In this document: positions 41,891-50,260 of the stretch, piece after piece
Layout: each line of letters opens with the position of its first letter
Position numbering within the stretch: position 1 is the stretch's first letter
Assembly (NCBI GenBank): GCA_937952285.1
Contig: CALFZE010000130.1
Coordinates: forward strand, 1-64,000
DNA: 64,000 nt
DNA from: UBA2428 sp002343545
GTDB taxonomy: Bacteria; Bdellovibrionota; UBA2428
Direction of reading: 5' to 3'
The notes under the pieces: generated by a model
What the model was told of the DNA's origin: nothing
What the model saw: the letters and a program-made list of their open reading frames with translations, nothing else
Databases searched by the model: none
Program-made: the position numbers and the translations under genes

Positions 41891-43300
41891 ATGAGACGTT
41901 TTGCACTTTGGCCCCTGGGACTCGGGCTCATCGGGGCGTGTACGCACGGATCGGACCGGATCGCCTCGCACGAGACGAAGCCGGTCGTCGCGCGACGGGT
42001 CGCCTTCACCTCGAAGAACGCGACCGAGGCCGTCATGCGCTTCTCCCACGTCGTCACGCTGGCCCAGGCCACCGAGCCGACCGCCGAAGAGGCCCGCGAG
42101 CAAGTCGAAGAGCAGATCGCGCATCTCTTCGGTCCCATGGAACGCGCCGAGTACATGGCCGCCCCCAAGGAGGACCACCGCCTCGCCAACATCCGCGTCG
42201 TGGCCCGGGCCGGCGCGACCGATCTCTACGATATCACCTACGACTACGAGGGCACGATCGTCCTTCAGAACGGCCCCACGGAAAGCTACGAGATCCTCCT
42301 GCCCAACGATCCCGACGCGATCTACGGACAGGCGATGGTCGGGGACCGCAATCCCTGCACGGACGACGAATACCAAGGCGAAGGCGACTTTTGGTACTTC
42401 TGGAGCCCCGCGCCCATCCGCAAGGAGTGTCGCCTCAAGGAAGGCGAGCACTACCGTCGCATCCCGGCGAGCATCGCGCGCATCCCGAAGGGAAGCCACG
42501 CGACCTACCCGGAGTACGATCGCCTCGCCGATCTCAAGGGGGAAATCCAGGTCGCCCTCTTTTACGGGATGGACCATCCCTCGGACAGCGCGCGCAACCC
42601 GCGTCGTTCCGAGGACCTGAACGCGGAAAACTTTCTGGAGACCAAACGGCTCCTGCGCAAGATGGGCTTCAAGCTTCGCCGCTGGACCAACACCGAGATC
42701 CGCAAAGTCGTGAAGGTCCGCGACGAGTCGCGCCTACCCTACATCGAAGAAGCCACGCTCGAGTACCCGCGTAAGCGTCTCAAGCTCCGCATCCGTCTTT
42801 TCTTCGGCGAGACGGGCATCGACGAGGCGAGCCGTCCCTTTCACTACTTCTTCCGGGACGCGCTCCGCAACGCGAGCGTCATGATCTACGACGGCCACAG
42901 CGGCCTCGGCGGGCACCTGGACCTCGGATCGATCGCCGAGGCGAACGATTTCCGCATCACGCCGAACAAGCAGCGCTACCAGATCTACTTCTTCAACAGC
43001 TGCACGTCGTACACCTACTACAACACGAAGTACTTCCAACGGAAGCGTCGCGAGGGCGGCAACTTCGACCCCAAGGGCACGAAGAACCTCGACGTGCTCG
43101 CGAACGGCCTCTCGACCGCCTTCGAAGGCATGCCCGCTATCAACCTCGCGCTCGTCCGCTCCGTTATCGACTGGCTCGAACGCGACGAATGGACCTCGTA
43201 CCAGCGGCTGGCCGACTTCATGGAGGCCGATAACCTCTTCACGGTGAACGGCGACGAGGACAACCCCCGCGAGCCGCGGCGCGGAGCGATCCGGCCCTAG
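41891..43300 (+). CDS. Lipoprotein with a C-terminal putative clan-CD His/Cys module
   Basis: The 469-residue protein has a lipobox (IGAC, Cys17). In its last third lie VMIYDGHSGLGGH (His336) and, 35 residues later, IYFFNSCTSY (Cys371), matching the DGHSG and NSC shape of clan CD peptidases such as CHAT or C13. The preceding residues 210-330 look like an alpha/beta domain (VALFYGMDHP...). It lacks the shared blocks of the two other secreted proteins, so it is a distant relative at best. SD GGGAGGA precedes the ATG. Peptidase function is inferred. Confidence 0.65.
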   Translation: MRRFALWPLGLGLIGACTHGSDRIASHETKPVVARRVAFTSKNATEAVMRFSHVVTLAQATEPTAEEAREQVEEQIAHLFGPMERAEYMAAPKEDHRLANIRVVARAGATDLYDITYDYEGTIVLQNGPTESYEILLPNDPDAIYGQAMVGDRNPCTDDEYQGEGDFWYFWSPAPIRKECRLKEGEHYRRIPASIARIPKGSHATYPEYDRLADLKGEIQVALFYGMDHPSDSARNPRRSEDLNAENFLETKRLLRKMGFKLRRWTNTEIRKVVKVRDESRLPYIEEATLEYPRKRLKLRIRLFFGETGIDEASRPFHYFFRDALRNASVMIYDGHSGLGGHLDLGSIAEANDFRITPNKQRYQIYFFNSCTSYTYYNTKYFQRKRREGGNFDPKGTKNLDVLANGLSTAFEGMPAINLALVRSVIDWLERDEWTSYQRLADFMEADNLFTVNGDEDNPREPRRGAIRP

Positions 43301-43303
43301 CCG

Positions 43304-44029
43304 CTAGTGCGCGAGATCCCCGTGCTCCAGGTAGAGACTCGACTCGACCCGTAGCCGGAGGCGCTTGGCATCGAGCGCGCTCTCGAAGTCCGCGAGCGCG
43401 GCCGCCGCGAGGGGACGCGTCGCGGGCGCGCCCTTGAGCTTCAGCTCGAGCGTCTTCGCCCCGCCCCGCTCGACGGGCGCCGCGCTCCGCACGCGCAGAA
43501 CCTGGTCGAAGTCCGGCTTCGCCTCGATCAAATGGGCCAGGTACTGATCCCGCCCTTCGCCGAAGAGAAGGTAGCTCGCCTCGCGGCTTCGCGTCGCCTT
43601 CGGATCGAAACGGCGAAAATGCAGGACTTCCTTCAGAGTCACCCGCACGTCCCCGGCGATGAGCTCCCCGCCGCGCTCGAAGTGGCCGCGATAAAGCTGG
43701 GCGCGAAAGGGACGCGGGGACCGGACGAGTTCCGGCAGCACGAAAGTCTCGGGAACGAGCGTGTAGACCGTTTCTTGCGAAGCGATTCGGCTCCGGCGGT
43801 AGGCGGATTGGGCCGCGCGGTCGAGCTCAGCCTCCAGGATGACTTGGTAGTCGTGCGGGGAGTGGAACATCGGCAGGTGCGAGAGGAACACGCGCTCCTC
43901 GCCGAAGAGCAGCATTCCGTGCACCGACGGCAGATCGGCGGGGACGGACGTGGGGCCGGGGAACTGCGGACGGCCCCAGGCCGACCCGGTCGAGAGAAAG
44001 GACAAAATGATCGTGAGCGCGGCTTTCAT
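43304..44029 (-). CDS. Secreted protein with HGMLLFG..FLSHLPMFH motif
   Basis: The 241-residue protein begins with a signal peptide (MKAALTIILSFLSTGSAWG). The mature start carries SVHGMLLFGEERVFLSHLPM then FHSPHDYQVILE, a motif combination I associate with a conserved uncharacterised protein family; the histidines look like a metal site. The rest is beta-rich. It converges on the gene at 41891-43300 with three bases between them. No function is known to me. Confidence 0.7.
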   Translation of the reverse strand: MKAALTIILSFLSTGSAWGRPQFPGPTSVPADLPSVHGMLLFGEERVFLSHLPMFHSPHDYQVILEAELDRAAQSAYRRSRIASQETVYTLVPETFVLPELVRSPRPFRAQLYRGHFERGGELIAGDVRVTLKEVLHFRRFDPKATRSREASYLLFGEGRDQYLAHLIEAKPDFDQVLRVRSAAPVERGGAKTLELKLKGAPATRPLAAAALADFESALDAKRLRLRVESSLYLEHGDLAH

Positions 44030-44091
44030 GGCGATCTCCTTCGCCCCGCGAAAGTAGCGTCCGATCCTCTATCCGTAAAATTGATTATTTT

Positions 44092-44124
44092 AAGGTCAGA
44101 ATTAGAGTAACTAATTCTGACCTT
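44092..44124. repeat. Perfect 13-base inverted repeat
   Basis: AAGGTCAGAATTA (44092-44104) and its complement (44112-44124) are separated by seven bases. It lies between the stop of the chemoreceptor gene and the start of the secreted-protein gene on the same strand. The stem is strong, but no U-run follows on either strand; it may be a terminator-like processing hairpin or an operator for the downstream gene. Confidence 0.55.
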
Positions 44125-44132
44125 GGGGCGCC

Positions 44133-45800
44133 TCAGGCCGCCCGGCGGGTCGCGGTCGAAGCGCCGCGCGGGGCCGGCAACGCGTGAACGCTCGCTCCCT
44201 TGCCGGCAAACTTGGCCGTCTCGCCGCTTCCGGCGCCCTCGATGGCCAGCTTGAGCTCCAGGACGGCGTCCTTGAGCGAGCGGGCCTGCGCCGAAAGCTC
44301 CTCGGCCGCGCGGGCCGTTTCTTCGCTCGTGCCGGCGTTCTGCTGCGTGACGGTGTCGAGCTGCCCCATGGCCTTGTTGATCTCGGCCACCCCCTGCGAC
44401 TGCTCCTTGCTGGCGCTCGAGATGTCCTCGGCGAGCCCGGAGACGCGCGAGACGTTCTGTACGATCTCGTTCAGCACTTCCGCGCACTGGCGGGCGACGT
44501 CGACGCCCGAGCTGACCTTCTGCTTGCCTTGCTCGACGAGCATCTCGACCTTGACCTTCGTATCGTTCACGATGCCTTCGACCTTCGAGATGCTGCCGGC
44601 GAGCATCTCCGAGATGTCCTTGGCGGCGTTGCCGCTCATCTCGGCCAGGTTGCCGACTTCCTCGGCGACGACGGCGAAGCCTTTGCCGTGCTCGCCGGCG
44701 CGGGCGGCCTCGACCGAGGCATTGAAGGAGAGGAGTTTCGTTTGGAAGACGATCTCGTTGATGACCTTCGTCTTGTTGCCGATCTCCTGGATGACCTTCA
44801 CGATCTCGGCCATCTGGCGGTTGCTCGTTTCGATCTGCTCCATGATGGCCGCGTTGCTCTGGCTGATTTCCTCCATCGAGGTCATCATCTGGTTCACGGC
44901 CTGCTGGCCCTGCTCGGCCTTCTCGTGCGACTCCTTGGAGCTCGAAGCCGTCGTCGTCGCGCTGTCGGCGGCCTTCGTGATCATGGCGCCGATCTCCTCG
45001 AGCGACGCCGCGGTTTCTTCGAGCGAAGCAGCCTGTTCGGTGGTCGCCTGCGAGAGGGATTGGGACGACGAAGCGATTTGGGTCGAAGCGACCGTCACGC
45101 GGTCCGCGTTCGCGCCCAGGGCGTCCGAGATCGCGGAGATCGTCTTGGCCATGCCGCTCGAGAAAACCCAGCCCACGCCAAGTCCCAGCACGATGCCCGC
45201 GATGACCATGATCAAGACGAGTTTGTTCGTCATGGCCGCCGCCGATCGCGCTTCGGCGACGTCACGGTTCGAGTTTTCTTGCGTGAAGACGAGGAGTTTT
45301 TTGATGGAGGCTCGGTAGTTCGCGGCGGCATCGGGGCAGTCCTTCAAGAAGATGCCCATCATCTTCTCGCGGCCTTCCGGCGTGCCTTCTCGGTAGTGGG
45401 CGAGCGCGCGCTCACCGATCGAGCGGAAGGCTTTCCAGTTTTTCGAAACTTCGTCGTAGAGAGCCTTTTCGCCTTCGGAGAAGGGAACCCCGACGTAGAT
45501 CTTTTCCGCCACGTCGTAGTCCTTCATACTTTCGGTGACAGATTCGATCGCGCGTTCCGCGGCTTCCTTCGAAAGGCCCGGCAACCCGAGCGTCCGCAGA
45601 TGAATGCGGACGTTACGGTAGGCCAAGAACATTTCGTTCAGATGGACGACAGTCGGAAGGGCGATATCCGAGACCTTGGAATAGGCGCGGGCGACCCGGT
45701 TCAACCCAAAGTAGGAAGTGATCCCGACGCTCGCCCCCATCGCGCACAAAATGCCGCAAAGCATGAGGAGCTTGGTTTTGAAGCTGAAACTTTTCATCAT
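44133..45800 (-). CDS. Methyl-accepting chemotaxis protein
   Basis: The 555-residue receptor has two membrane segments (about 9-29 and 190-213) around a four-helix-bundle sensor (roughly 30-190), then a cytoplasmic signalling domain with the hairpin NEIVFQTKLLSFNASVEAARAGEHGKGFAVVAEEV. This tip is a variant of 'NxIAFQTNLLALNAAVEAARAGE'. The start ATG at 45800 (MMKSFSF) follows GAAGGAAG. Presence indicates a chemotaxis-capable cell; no other che genes lie nearby. The C-terminus has no pentapeptide CheR tether. Confidence 0.93.
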   Translation of the reverse strand: MMKSFSFKTKLLMLCGILCAMGASVGITSYFGLNRVARAYSKVSDIALPTVVHLNEMFLAYRNVRIHLRTLGLPGLSKEAAERAIESVTESMKDYDVAEKIYVGVPFSEGEKALYDEVSKNWKAFRSIGERALAHYREGTPEGREKMMGIFLKDCPDAAANYRASIKKLLVFTQENSNRDVAEARSAAAMTNKLVLIMVIAGIVLGLGVGWVFSSGMAKTISAISDALGANADRVTVASTQIASSSQSLSQATTEQAASLEETAASLEEIGAMITKAADSATTTASSSKESHEKAEQGQQAVNQMMTSMEEISQSNAAIMEQIETSNRQMAEIVKVIQEIGNKTKVINEIVFQTKLLSFNASVEAARAGEHGKGFAVVAEEVGNLAEMSGNAAKDISEMLAGSISKVEGIVNDTKVKVEMLVEQGKQKVSSGVDVARQCAEVLNEIVQNVSRVSGLAEDISSASKEQSQGVAEINKAMGQLDTVTQQNAGTSEETARAAEELSAQARSLKDAVLELKLAIEGAGSGETAKFAGKGASVHALPAPRGASTATRRAA

Positions 45801-46109
45801 AGAGTCTATCTTCCTTCTGTCCTTCGTTTCGACCCTTCCCCGCCGCGGCTTTAAGGCGCTCACATTCCAGGTTCCCGGATTCGATCGGGGGCCGAATACG
45901 GCGCACCTCGGAGATCGCGCTAATCCCCGGAGCTCGCAGGGTTTTTTGGGCGCGGACCGCCCCGGCATTAAGTTCTTCGAAAGGCTCGGGCGACGGCCAA
46001 GATGCCCCCCAAAAGCGGGACTTTTTGGGACCAATTCCAATTTCCTTCGCCCTAAGCCCCCAAGATTAGGGAAAGCGAGCTTTGGCAAACGCTTTGCATT
46101 CCAGCTCGT
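45801..46109. other. 309-base divergent promoter region between chemoreceptor and sodB
   Basis: No gene was found. It is comparatively AT-rich and includes a CCCTAA-N10-TTAGGG palindrome (46050-46071) and a CCAAAA/TTTTTGG stem near 46014-46029 that may regulate or process. sodB lacks an obvious SD at its start (46110). Confidence 0.5.
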
Positions 46110-46793
46110 ATGAACGAACGTTATCGACTTCCCCCCATCGACCGAAAGGCCGCGGCCGTGCCGTCGCTCTTCTCCGAAGAGCAGTTCGACGCGCACTACT
46201 CGAAGCACCACCGGACCTACATCGACAAAACGAACAAGAGCGTCGAAGAGGGCGAGTTCTCCCATTCGAGCATGCTCGAGTACCTCGCTTCGACCACCTC
46301 GGGCGCGACCTTTAATCAAGTCGCCCAGGCCTGGAACCACACCTTCTTCTGGTTTTCGCTGGGCCTCATGCGGTTCCCTAAGACGGCCAGCGACGCGCCC
46401 CCCGCGCCGATCAAGGCGAAGGCCGCGGAGCTTCGCGAGGAATGGATCGAGGCGGCCGCTTCGCACTTCGGCTCGGGATGGGTGTGGCTCGTCACGAACG
46501 ACGAGGGCAAGCTTCGCGTCGTCACGACGCCGAACGGCGAGACGCCGCTTCCGAGCGGCGAGCGCCCGCTTCTCGTCATGGACGTTTGGGAACACGCCTA
46601 TTACCTCGATTACCAGTCGGAAAAGAAGGCCTACGCCGAAAAGTGCTGGGAGCACCTGAACTGGGAATGGGCCGAGGCGCTCAACCGCGACCCGCAACTC
46701 CTCGCGCACGTCGAGACGACGATGTGCCAGGATGCCGCCTGCCGGACTTCACCGTCACAACCAAGGAGAGAACATGAACAAGGAAACCGCTAA
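46110..46793 (+). CDS. sodB: Superoxide dismutase, Fe type
   Basis: This 227-residue cytoplasmic dismutase has the four metal ligands His29, His77, Asp158 and His162 (FDAHY, WNHTFFW, DVWEHAYYLDY). The Gln in AQAWNH (Gln74) and VDVWEHAYY-type MDVWEHAYYLDY point to iron rather than manganese. It removes superoxide. The last 35 residues (past the family end, ...PSQPRREHEQGNR) are an unusual tail and the frame overlaps dps by 20 bases. Its neighbour dps suggests an oxidative-stress unit. Confidence 0.93.
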   Translation: MNERYRLPPIDRKAAAVPSLFSEEQFDAHYSKHHRTYIDKTNKSVEEGEFSHSSMLEYLASTTSGATFNQVAQAWNHTFFWFSLGLMRFPKTASDAPPAPIKAKAAELREEWIEAAASHFGSGWVWLVTNDEGKLRVVTTPNGETPLPSGERPLLVMDVWEHAYYLDYQSEKKAYAEKCWEHLNWEWAEALNRDPQLLAHVETTMCQDAACRTSPSQPRREHEQGNR

Positions 46794-47226
46794 AACCCCG
46801 TCCGACGAAGCCGATCTTCGCAGCTTCCTCTCGGAGACCTTCGTCGTCTACATGAAGACGTACGCGCTCCACTGGAACTACGAAGGGCCCAAGTTCTACG
46901 GGATCCACAAGCTGACGGAAACGCAGTACACCGACATCGCGACCGCGATCGACGAGGTCGCCGAGCGTATCCGCGCGATCGGGCAGCCGGCCCCCGTTTC
47001 GCTGTCGCAGATCCTCGAGAACTCGAGCCTCAAGGAGTTCCGCAACGCGCAATTCAACGACCAGGCGATCAAGGACCTCGCCCAGTCGCACCGCAAGCTG
47101 AGCCAACTCGCCAAGCGGGTCGCCAAGAAGGCGGAGGAAGAGAAAGACCTCTTCACGCACGACCTTATGGTCGCGCGCTCGGGCGCGCACGACAAGTTCG
47201 CGTGGCTGCTCGAAAGCGTCTTCTGA
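46774..47226 (+). CDS. dps: Dps-family ferritin-like protein
   Basis: The 150-residue protein is a Dps miniferritin: ALHWNYEGPKFYGIHKLTETQYTDIATAIDEVAERI carries the ferroxidase residues His, His, Asp and Glu shared across the family. It stores iron and shields DNA from peroxide. The start ATG at 46774, after AAGGAGAGAAC, lies inside the sod gene, so the two are translated together. The gene ends at a textbook terminator. An alternative upstream start at 46732 has no SD. Confidence 0.93.
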   Translation: MNKETAKTPSDEADLRSFLSETFVVYMKTYALHWNYEGPKFYGIHKLTETQYTDIATAIDEVAERIRAIGQPAPVSLSQILENSSLKEFRNAQFNDQAIKDLAQSHRKLSQLAKRVAKKAEEEKDLFTHDLMVARSGAHDKFAWLLESVF

Positions 47227-47253
47227 TTCGCTTCGTTCCCGATTCGCCAAGGC

Positions 47254-47290
47254 GGCCCCGTCTTCCTCGGAAGGCGGGGCCTTTTTCTTT
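47254..47290 (+). terminator. Rho-independent terminator of sodB-dps
   Basis: GGCCCCG (47254-47260) pairs with CGGGGCC (47275-47281) around a TTCC/GGAA inner stem and is followed by TTTTTCTTT. It stands 27 bases after the dps stop. Confidence 0.9.
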
Positions 47291-47303
47291 GTCCGGCGCC
47301 GAT

Positions 47304-47388
47304 GCGTTCGCGCCTCAAACGCGTTTGCACCTTAGACGCCTTCGCGCCTTACACGCGTTCGCGCCTTACACGCGTTCGCGGCGTGAGC
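47304..47388 (+). repeat. Five imperfect 17-base tandem repeats
   Basis: Units resembling GCGTTCGCGCCTTACAC follow one another without gaps (47304, 47321, 47338, 47355, 47372). The last copies lie inside the C-terminal codons of the convergent P-type ATPase, giving its RSRRERV end. The tract may be a locus of length variation. Confidence 0.7.
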
Positions 47389-50068
47389 GCACGAACTTCT
47401 CGATGGCCACGACCGGCCAGACGATCGCGCCGGCCGCGATGGCCTTCGCCCAAGCCGCCCCGCTGAGCGAGGCCGTGCCGAAGAGCGCCTGCAGGAAGGG
47501 CGCGTGCACGAAAGCCGCGTGGAGCGCGACGAGCCCCAAGATGCCCACGAAGACGACCCGGTTCGAGAAGACCCCGATCGTGAAGACGCTGCCCAGGAGC
47601 GAACGGCAATTGAAGAGGTAGAAGATCTGAAAGAAGATCACCGTCGTGACGGCCATCGTCTGCGCTTCGCGCAGCGCGAGGGCGCCTTCGACGCCGGCCT
47701 TGAGGAGGGCCTCGTACTCGTAGAGGAAGAGCCCGATGGAGCCCGCCGCCATGAGCAACGCCACCATCACCGTCCGGTAAAGCACGAAGCGGCCGAGCAG
47801 CGGCGCCGAGGGATCCCGGGGCTTGCGCGCCATGAGGTCAGGTTCTTTGGCCTCGAAGGCGAGCGGCAACGCGAGCGCGACCGTCGCGACGAGGTTGATC
47901 CACAAAATCTGGACCGGAAGGATGGGCATGAGCGCTTGCCCGTCTACGATGGGGAAAAAGAGCACGGCGACCAGGATGATGAGCGCCTCGCCCAGGTTCG
48001 TGGGCAGCACGAAGGCGAGCGACTTGACGAGGTTGTCGTAGACGCGGCGCCCTTCCTCGACGGCCGCCCGGATCGTCGCGAAGTTATCGTCCGTCAGCAC
48101 GAGCTCGGCCGCTTCCTTGGAAACCGAAGTTCCCGTGATGCCCATCGCGACCCCGATATTGGCTTGCTTGAGGGCGGGCGCGTCGTTCACGCCGTCGCCC
48201 GTCATCGCGACGACCTGGCCCTCGGACTGGATGGCGCGCACGAGACGAAGCTTGTGCTCGGGCGCGACGCGCGCGAACACGTTCGAACGCATCGCGACCG
48301 GCCGCAGCTCTTCGTCGGAGAGCCGCGAAAGCTCCTCGCCCGAAACGGGGTCGGCGCCGTTGTCGAGGCCGAGACGCTTGGCGATGGCGTGCGCCGTCTC
48401 ACGGTGGTCGCCCGTGATCATCTTGACCGTGATGCCGGCGGAGCGGCACTCGCGCACGGCCTCGATGGCCTCGGCGCGCGGCGGGTCGATCATGGCCTGC
48501 AGGCCGATGAAGTCGCAGTCCTTGAGGTCCGCGGGATCGATCGCGTCGCCCGCGACGCGGCGGCCCGCGAAGGCGAGCACGCGCATCCCCTCACGGGCGT
48601 AGGCCTGCACGCGCTCGACGGCCCGGGCCTCGAGCGCGGGATCCCCGAAGCGGCAACGCGCAAGGATGACCTCGGGCGCGCCCTTCAAGAGGAGCCGATG
48701 CTCGCGGGCCTCGCCCTCGCGATGCAAAGTCGCCATGTACTGGTGTTCGGATTCGAAGGGCACCACGTCGATGCGCGGATTCGCCCGACGCAGTTCCTCG
48801 GCCGAACCGGCCAGTTTTTCGAAGACCACGACGAGCGCACCTTCCGTCGGATCGCCCTGCAGGACCCAACGCCCGTGGACCGAGTTCAAGGTCGCGTCGC
48901 TACAAAGCACCCCGGCTTTGAGCAACGGCAGAAGCTCCTCGGGCAGGGCCGCGCGCACGCCTTCCTTCAGCAGCTCGCCCTCGGGGGCGTAACCGCCGCC
49001 CGTCACGCGGTAGTCCGCGCCGCCGGCCCAAGCGGCCTGCACCGTCATCTCGTTCTTCGTGAGCGTACCCGTTTTGTCGGAGCAGATGACGCTCGTGCTG
49101 CCGAGGGTTTCCACCGCGGGCAGTCGCCGCACGACGGCGCGACGCGAGGCCATGCGGCGCACGCCGATCGCGAGCGTGATCGTGACGATGGCCGGCAGCC
49201 CCTCGGGGATGGCCGCCACGGCGAGCGTGATCGAAGCGAGCAAGGCGTCCGAGATCTCGTAACCACGCAGCCACCCCACCCCGAAGAGCGCGACGGCCAC
49301 GGCCGAGATCCCCACGGTCAAGGTCGCCCCGACCTTCGCGAGGGACTTCGTCAGGGGCGTCTCGAGCACGCTCGCCTGCTTCAGCATCGAGGAAATCTTG
49401 CCGAGCTCCGTCGTCGCGCCCGTACGTACCACGACGCCGCGGGCCGCGCCGTAGGTCACGAGCGTGCCGCCGTAGGCCATGTTCACCCGATCGCCGAGCG
49501 CGGCCTCGGCCCCGCTCACGCGCAGACTCTTCTCGACGGGCACGGACTCGCCCGTGAGCGCGGCCTCTTCGACTTTGAGGGTCTTTACTTCGACGAGACG
49601 CAGATCGGCCGGGACCTTGTCGCCGCTCTGGACGAAGACGAGGTCCCCCGGCACGAGGAGCTCGGCGCCGATCTCGACGCGCTTGCCGTCGCGCCACGCG
49701 GTCGCCCGCTCGGGCACCATGGACGCCAGCGCCTCGAGCGCCTTACCCGCGCGGTATTCCTGCACGAAGCCGATGACCGAGTTCAACACGACCACGCCCA
49801 GCACGACGCCGGCGTCGGTCCACTGCCCCATGAGCGCGGCGAGGGCCGCCGACCCGAGCAAGACGTAAACGAGGGGATTGTGGAACTGCCGAAGGAAAAC
49901 TTTGAGCGGACCTTCGCCGGCCGCCTTCGGCAGGGCATTCGCCCCGAAACGCTCGCGGCGCGCCGTGGCCTCGGCTTCCGTCAGCCCTTCGGCCGCGCGG
50001 AGCTCCAAAGCGTTCAAAGTTTCATCGAGGGAAAGGGAATGGAACGGGATCGAAGCCGGATCGGACAA
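47366..50068 (-). CDS. P-type cation-transporting ATPase, probably Mn2+ exporter
   Basis: The 900-residue protein is a P2-type ATPase: N-terminal cation ATPase domain, TGES (172-175), PEGLP in TM4 (288-292), phosphorylated Asp331 in DKTGTLTKNE, KGAPE and TGDGVNDAPALKQANIGVAMG, and C-terminal membrane helices. By sequence alone Ca2+ or another divalent ion could be the substrate. The upstream yybP-ykoY aptamer argues for Mn2+ export, as in Lactococcus YoaB. The start is a TTG at 50068, four bases after GGAGG; the SD sits in a small hairpin. The C-terminal end coincides with a 17-base repeat array. Confidence 0.93.
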   Translation of the reverse strand: MSDPASIPFHSLSLDETLNALELRAAEGLTEAEATARRERFGANALPKAAGEGPLKVFLRQFHNPLVYVLLGSAALAALMGQWTDAGVVLGVVVLNSVIGFVQEYRAGKALEALASMVPERATAWRDGKRVEIGAELLVPGDLVFVQSGDKVPADLRLVEVKTLKVEEAALTGESVPVEKSLRVSGAEAALGDRVNMAYGGTLVTYGAARGVVVRTGATTELGKISSMLKQASVLETPLTKSLAKVGATLTVGISAVAVALFGVGWLRGYEISDALLASITLAVAAIPEGLPAIVTITLAIGVRRMASRRAVVRRLPAVETLGSTSVICSDKTGTLTKNEMTVQAAWAGGADYRVTGGGYAPEGELLKEGVRAALPEELLPLLKAGVLCSDATLNSVHGRWVLQGDPTEGALVVVFEKLAGSAEELRRANPRIDVVPFESEHQYMATLHREGEAREHRLLLKGAPEVILARCRFGDPALEARAVERVQAYAREGMRVLAFAGRRVAGDAIDPADLKDCDFIGLQAMIDPPRAEAIEAVRECRSAGITVKMITGDHRETAHAIAKRLGLDNGADPVSGEELSRLSDEELRPVAMRSNVFARVAPEHKLRLVRAIQSEGQVVAMTGDGVNDAPALKQANIGVAMGITGTSVSKEAAELVLTDDNFATIRAAVEEGRRVYDNLVKSLAFVLPTNLGEALIILVAVLFFPIVDGQALMPILPVQILWINLVATVALALPLAFEAKEPDLMARKPRDPSAPLLGRFVLYRTVMVALLMAAGSIGLFLYEYEALLKAGVEGALALREAQTMAVTTVIFFQIFYLFNCRSLLGSVFTIGVFSNRVVFVGILGLVALHAAFVHAPFLQALFGTASLSGAAWAKAIAAGAIVWPVVAIEKFVRSRRERV

Positions 50069-50070
50069 GG

Positions 50071-50083
50071 AACCTCCAAGGTT
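50071..50083 (-). promoter_or_regulatory. SD-sequestering hairpin before the TTG start
   Basis: AACCT (50083-50079) pairs with AGGTT (50075-50071) around TGG, so the GGAGG Shine-Dalgarno (50077-50073) lies in the loop and 3' arm. This would allow the riboswitch to act on translation. Confidence 0.5.
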
Positions 50084-50085
50084 TT

Positions 50086-50190
50086 GGATTGGTCTTGCCC
50101 AACGACTCCCGGCGCCGGGAACCTCGCGGTTCCGTGTTGACGACGACGGGCCCTTTCGACTCGAAAGGGGGCTACTCCCCGATCACTGAC
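50086..50190 (-). promoter_or_regulatory. yybP-ykoY manganese riboswitch
   Basis: Reading toward the ATPase, the leader has GGGGAGTAG (50180-50172), a hairpin CCCTTTCGA/TCGAAAGGG, GTCGTCAACACGG, a second hairpin (GGAACCGCGAGGTTCC), and GGGCAAGACC (50100-50091). These are the conserved elements of the Mn2+-sensing yybP-ykoY family, which binds Mn2+ between the two L-shaped arms. It ends 18 bases before the TTG start of a P-type ATPase, a known target class. Mn2+ would raise expression of the exporter. Confidence 0.88.
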
Positions 50191-50260
50191 TTTGTTCAGG
50201 TTACCGAGCCCCGTGGGGCCAATCAAGCGAGATCGGCCGCCAAAAAACGAAGGTTTCCGC

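Noticed and set aside
47504..50140. Open frame of 878 codons on the plus strand across the P-type ATPase
   Set aside because: It is antisense to a well-supported gene; the frame is open because of GC codon bias and has His/Arg/Asp-rich nonsense composition.
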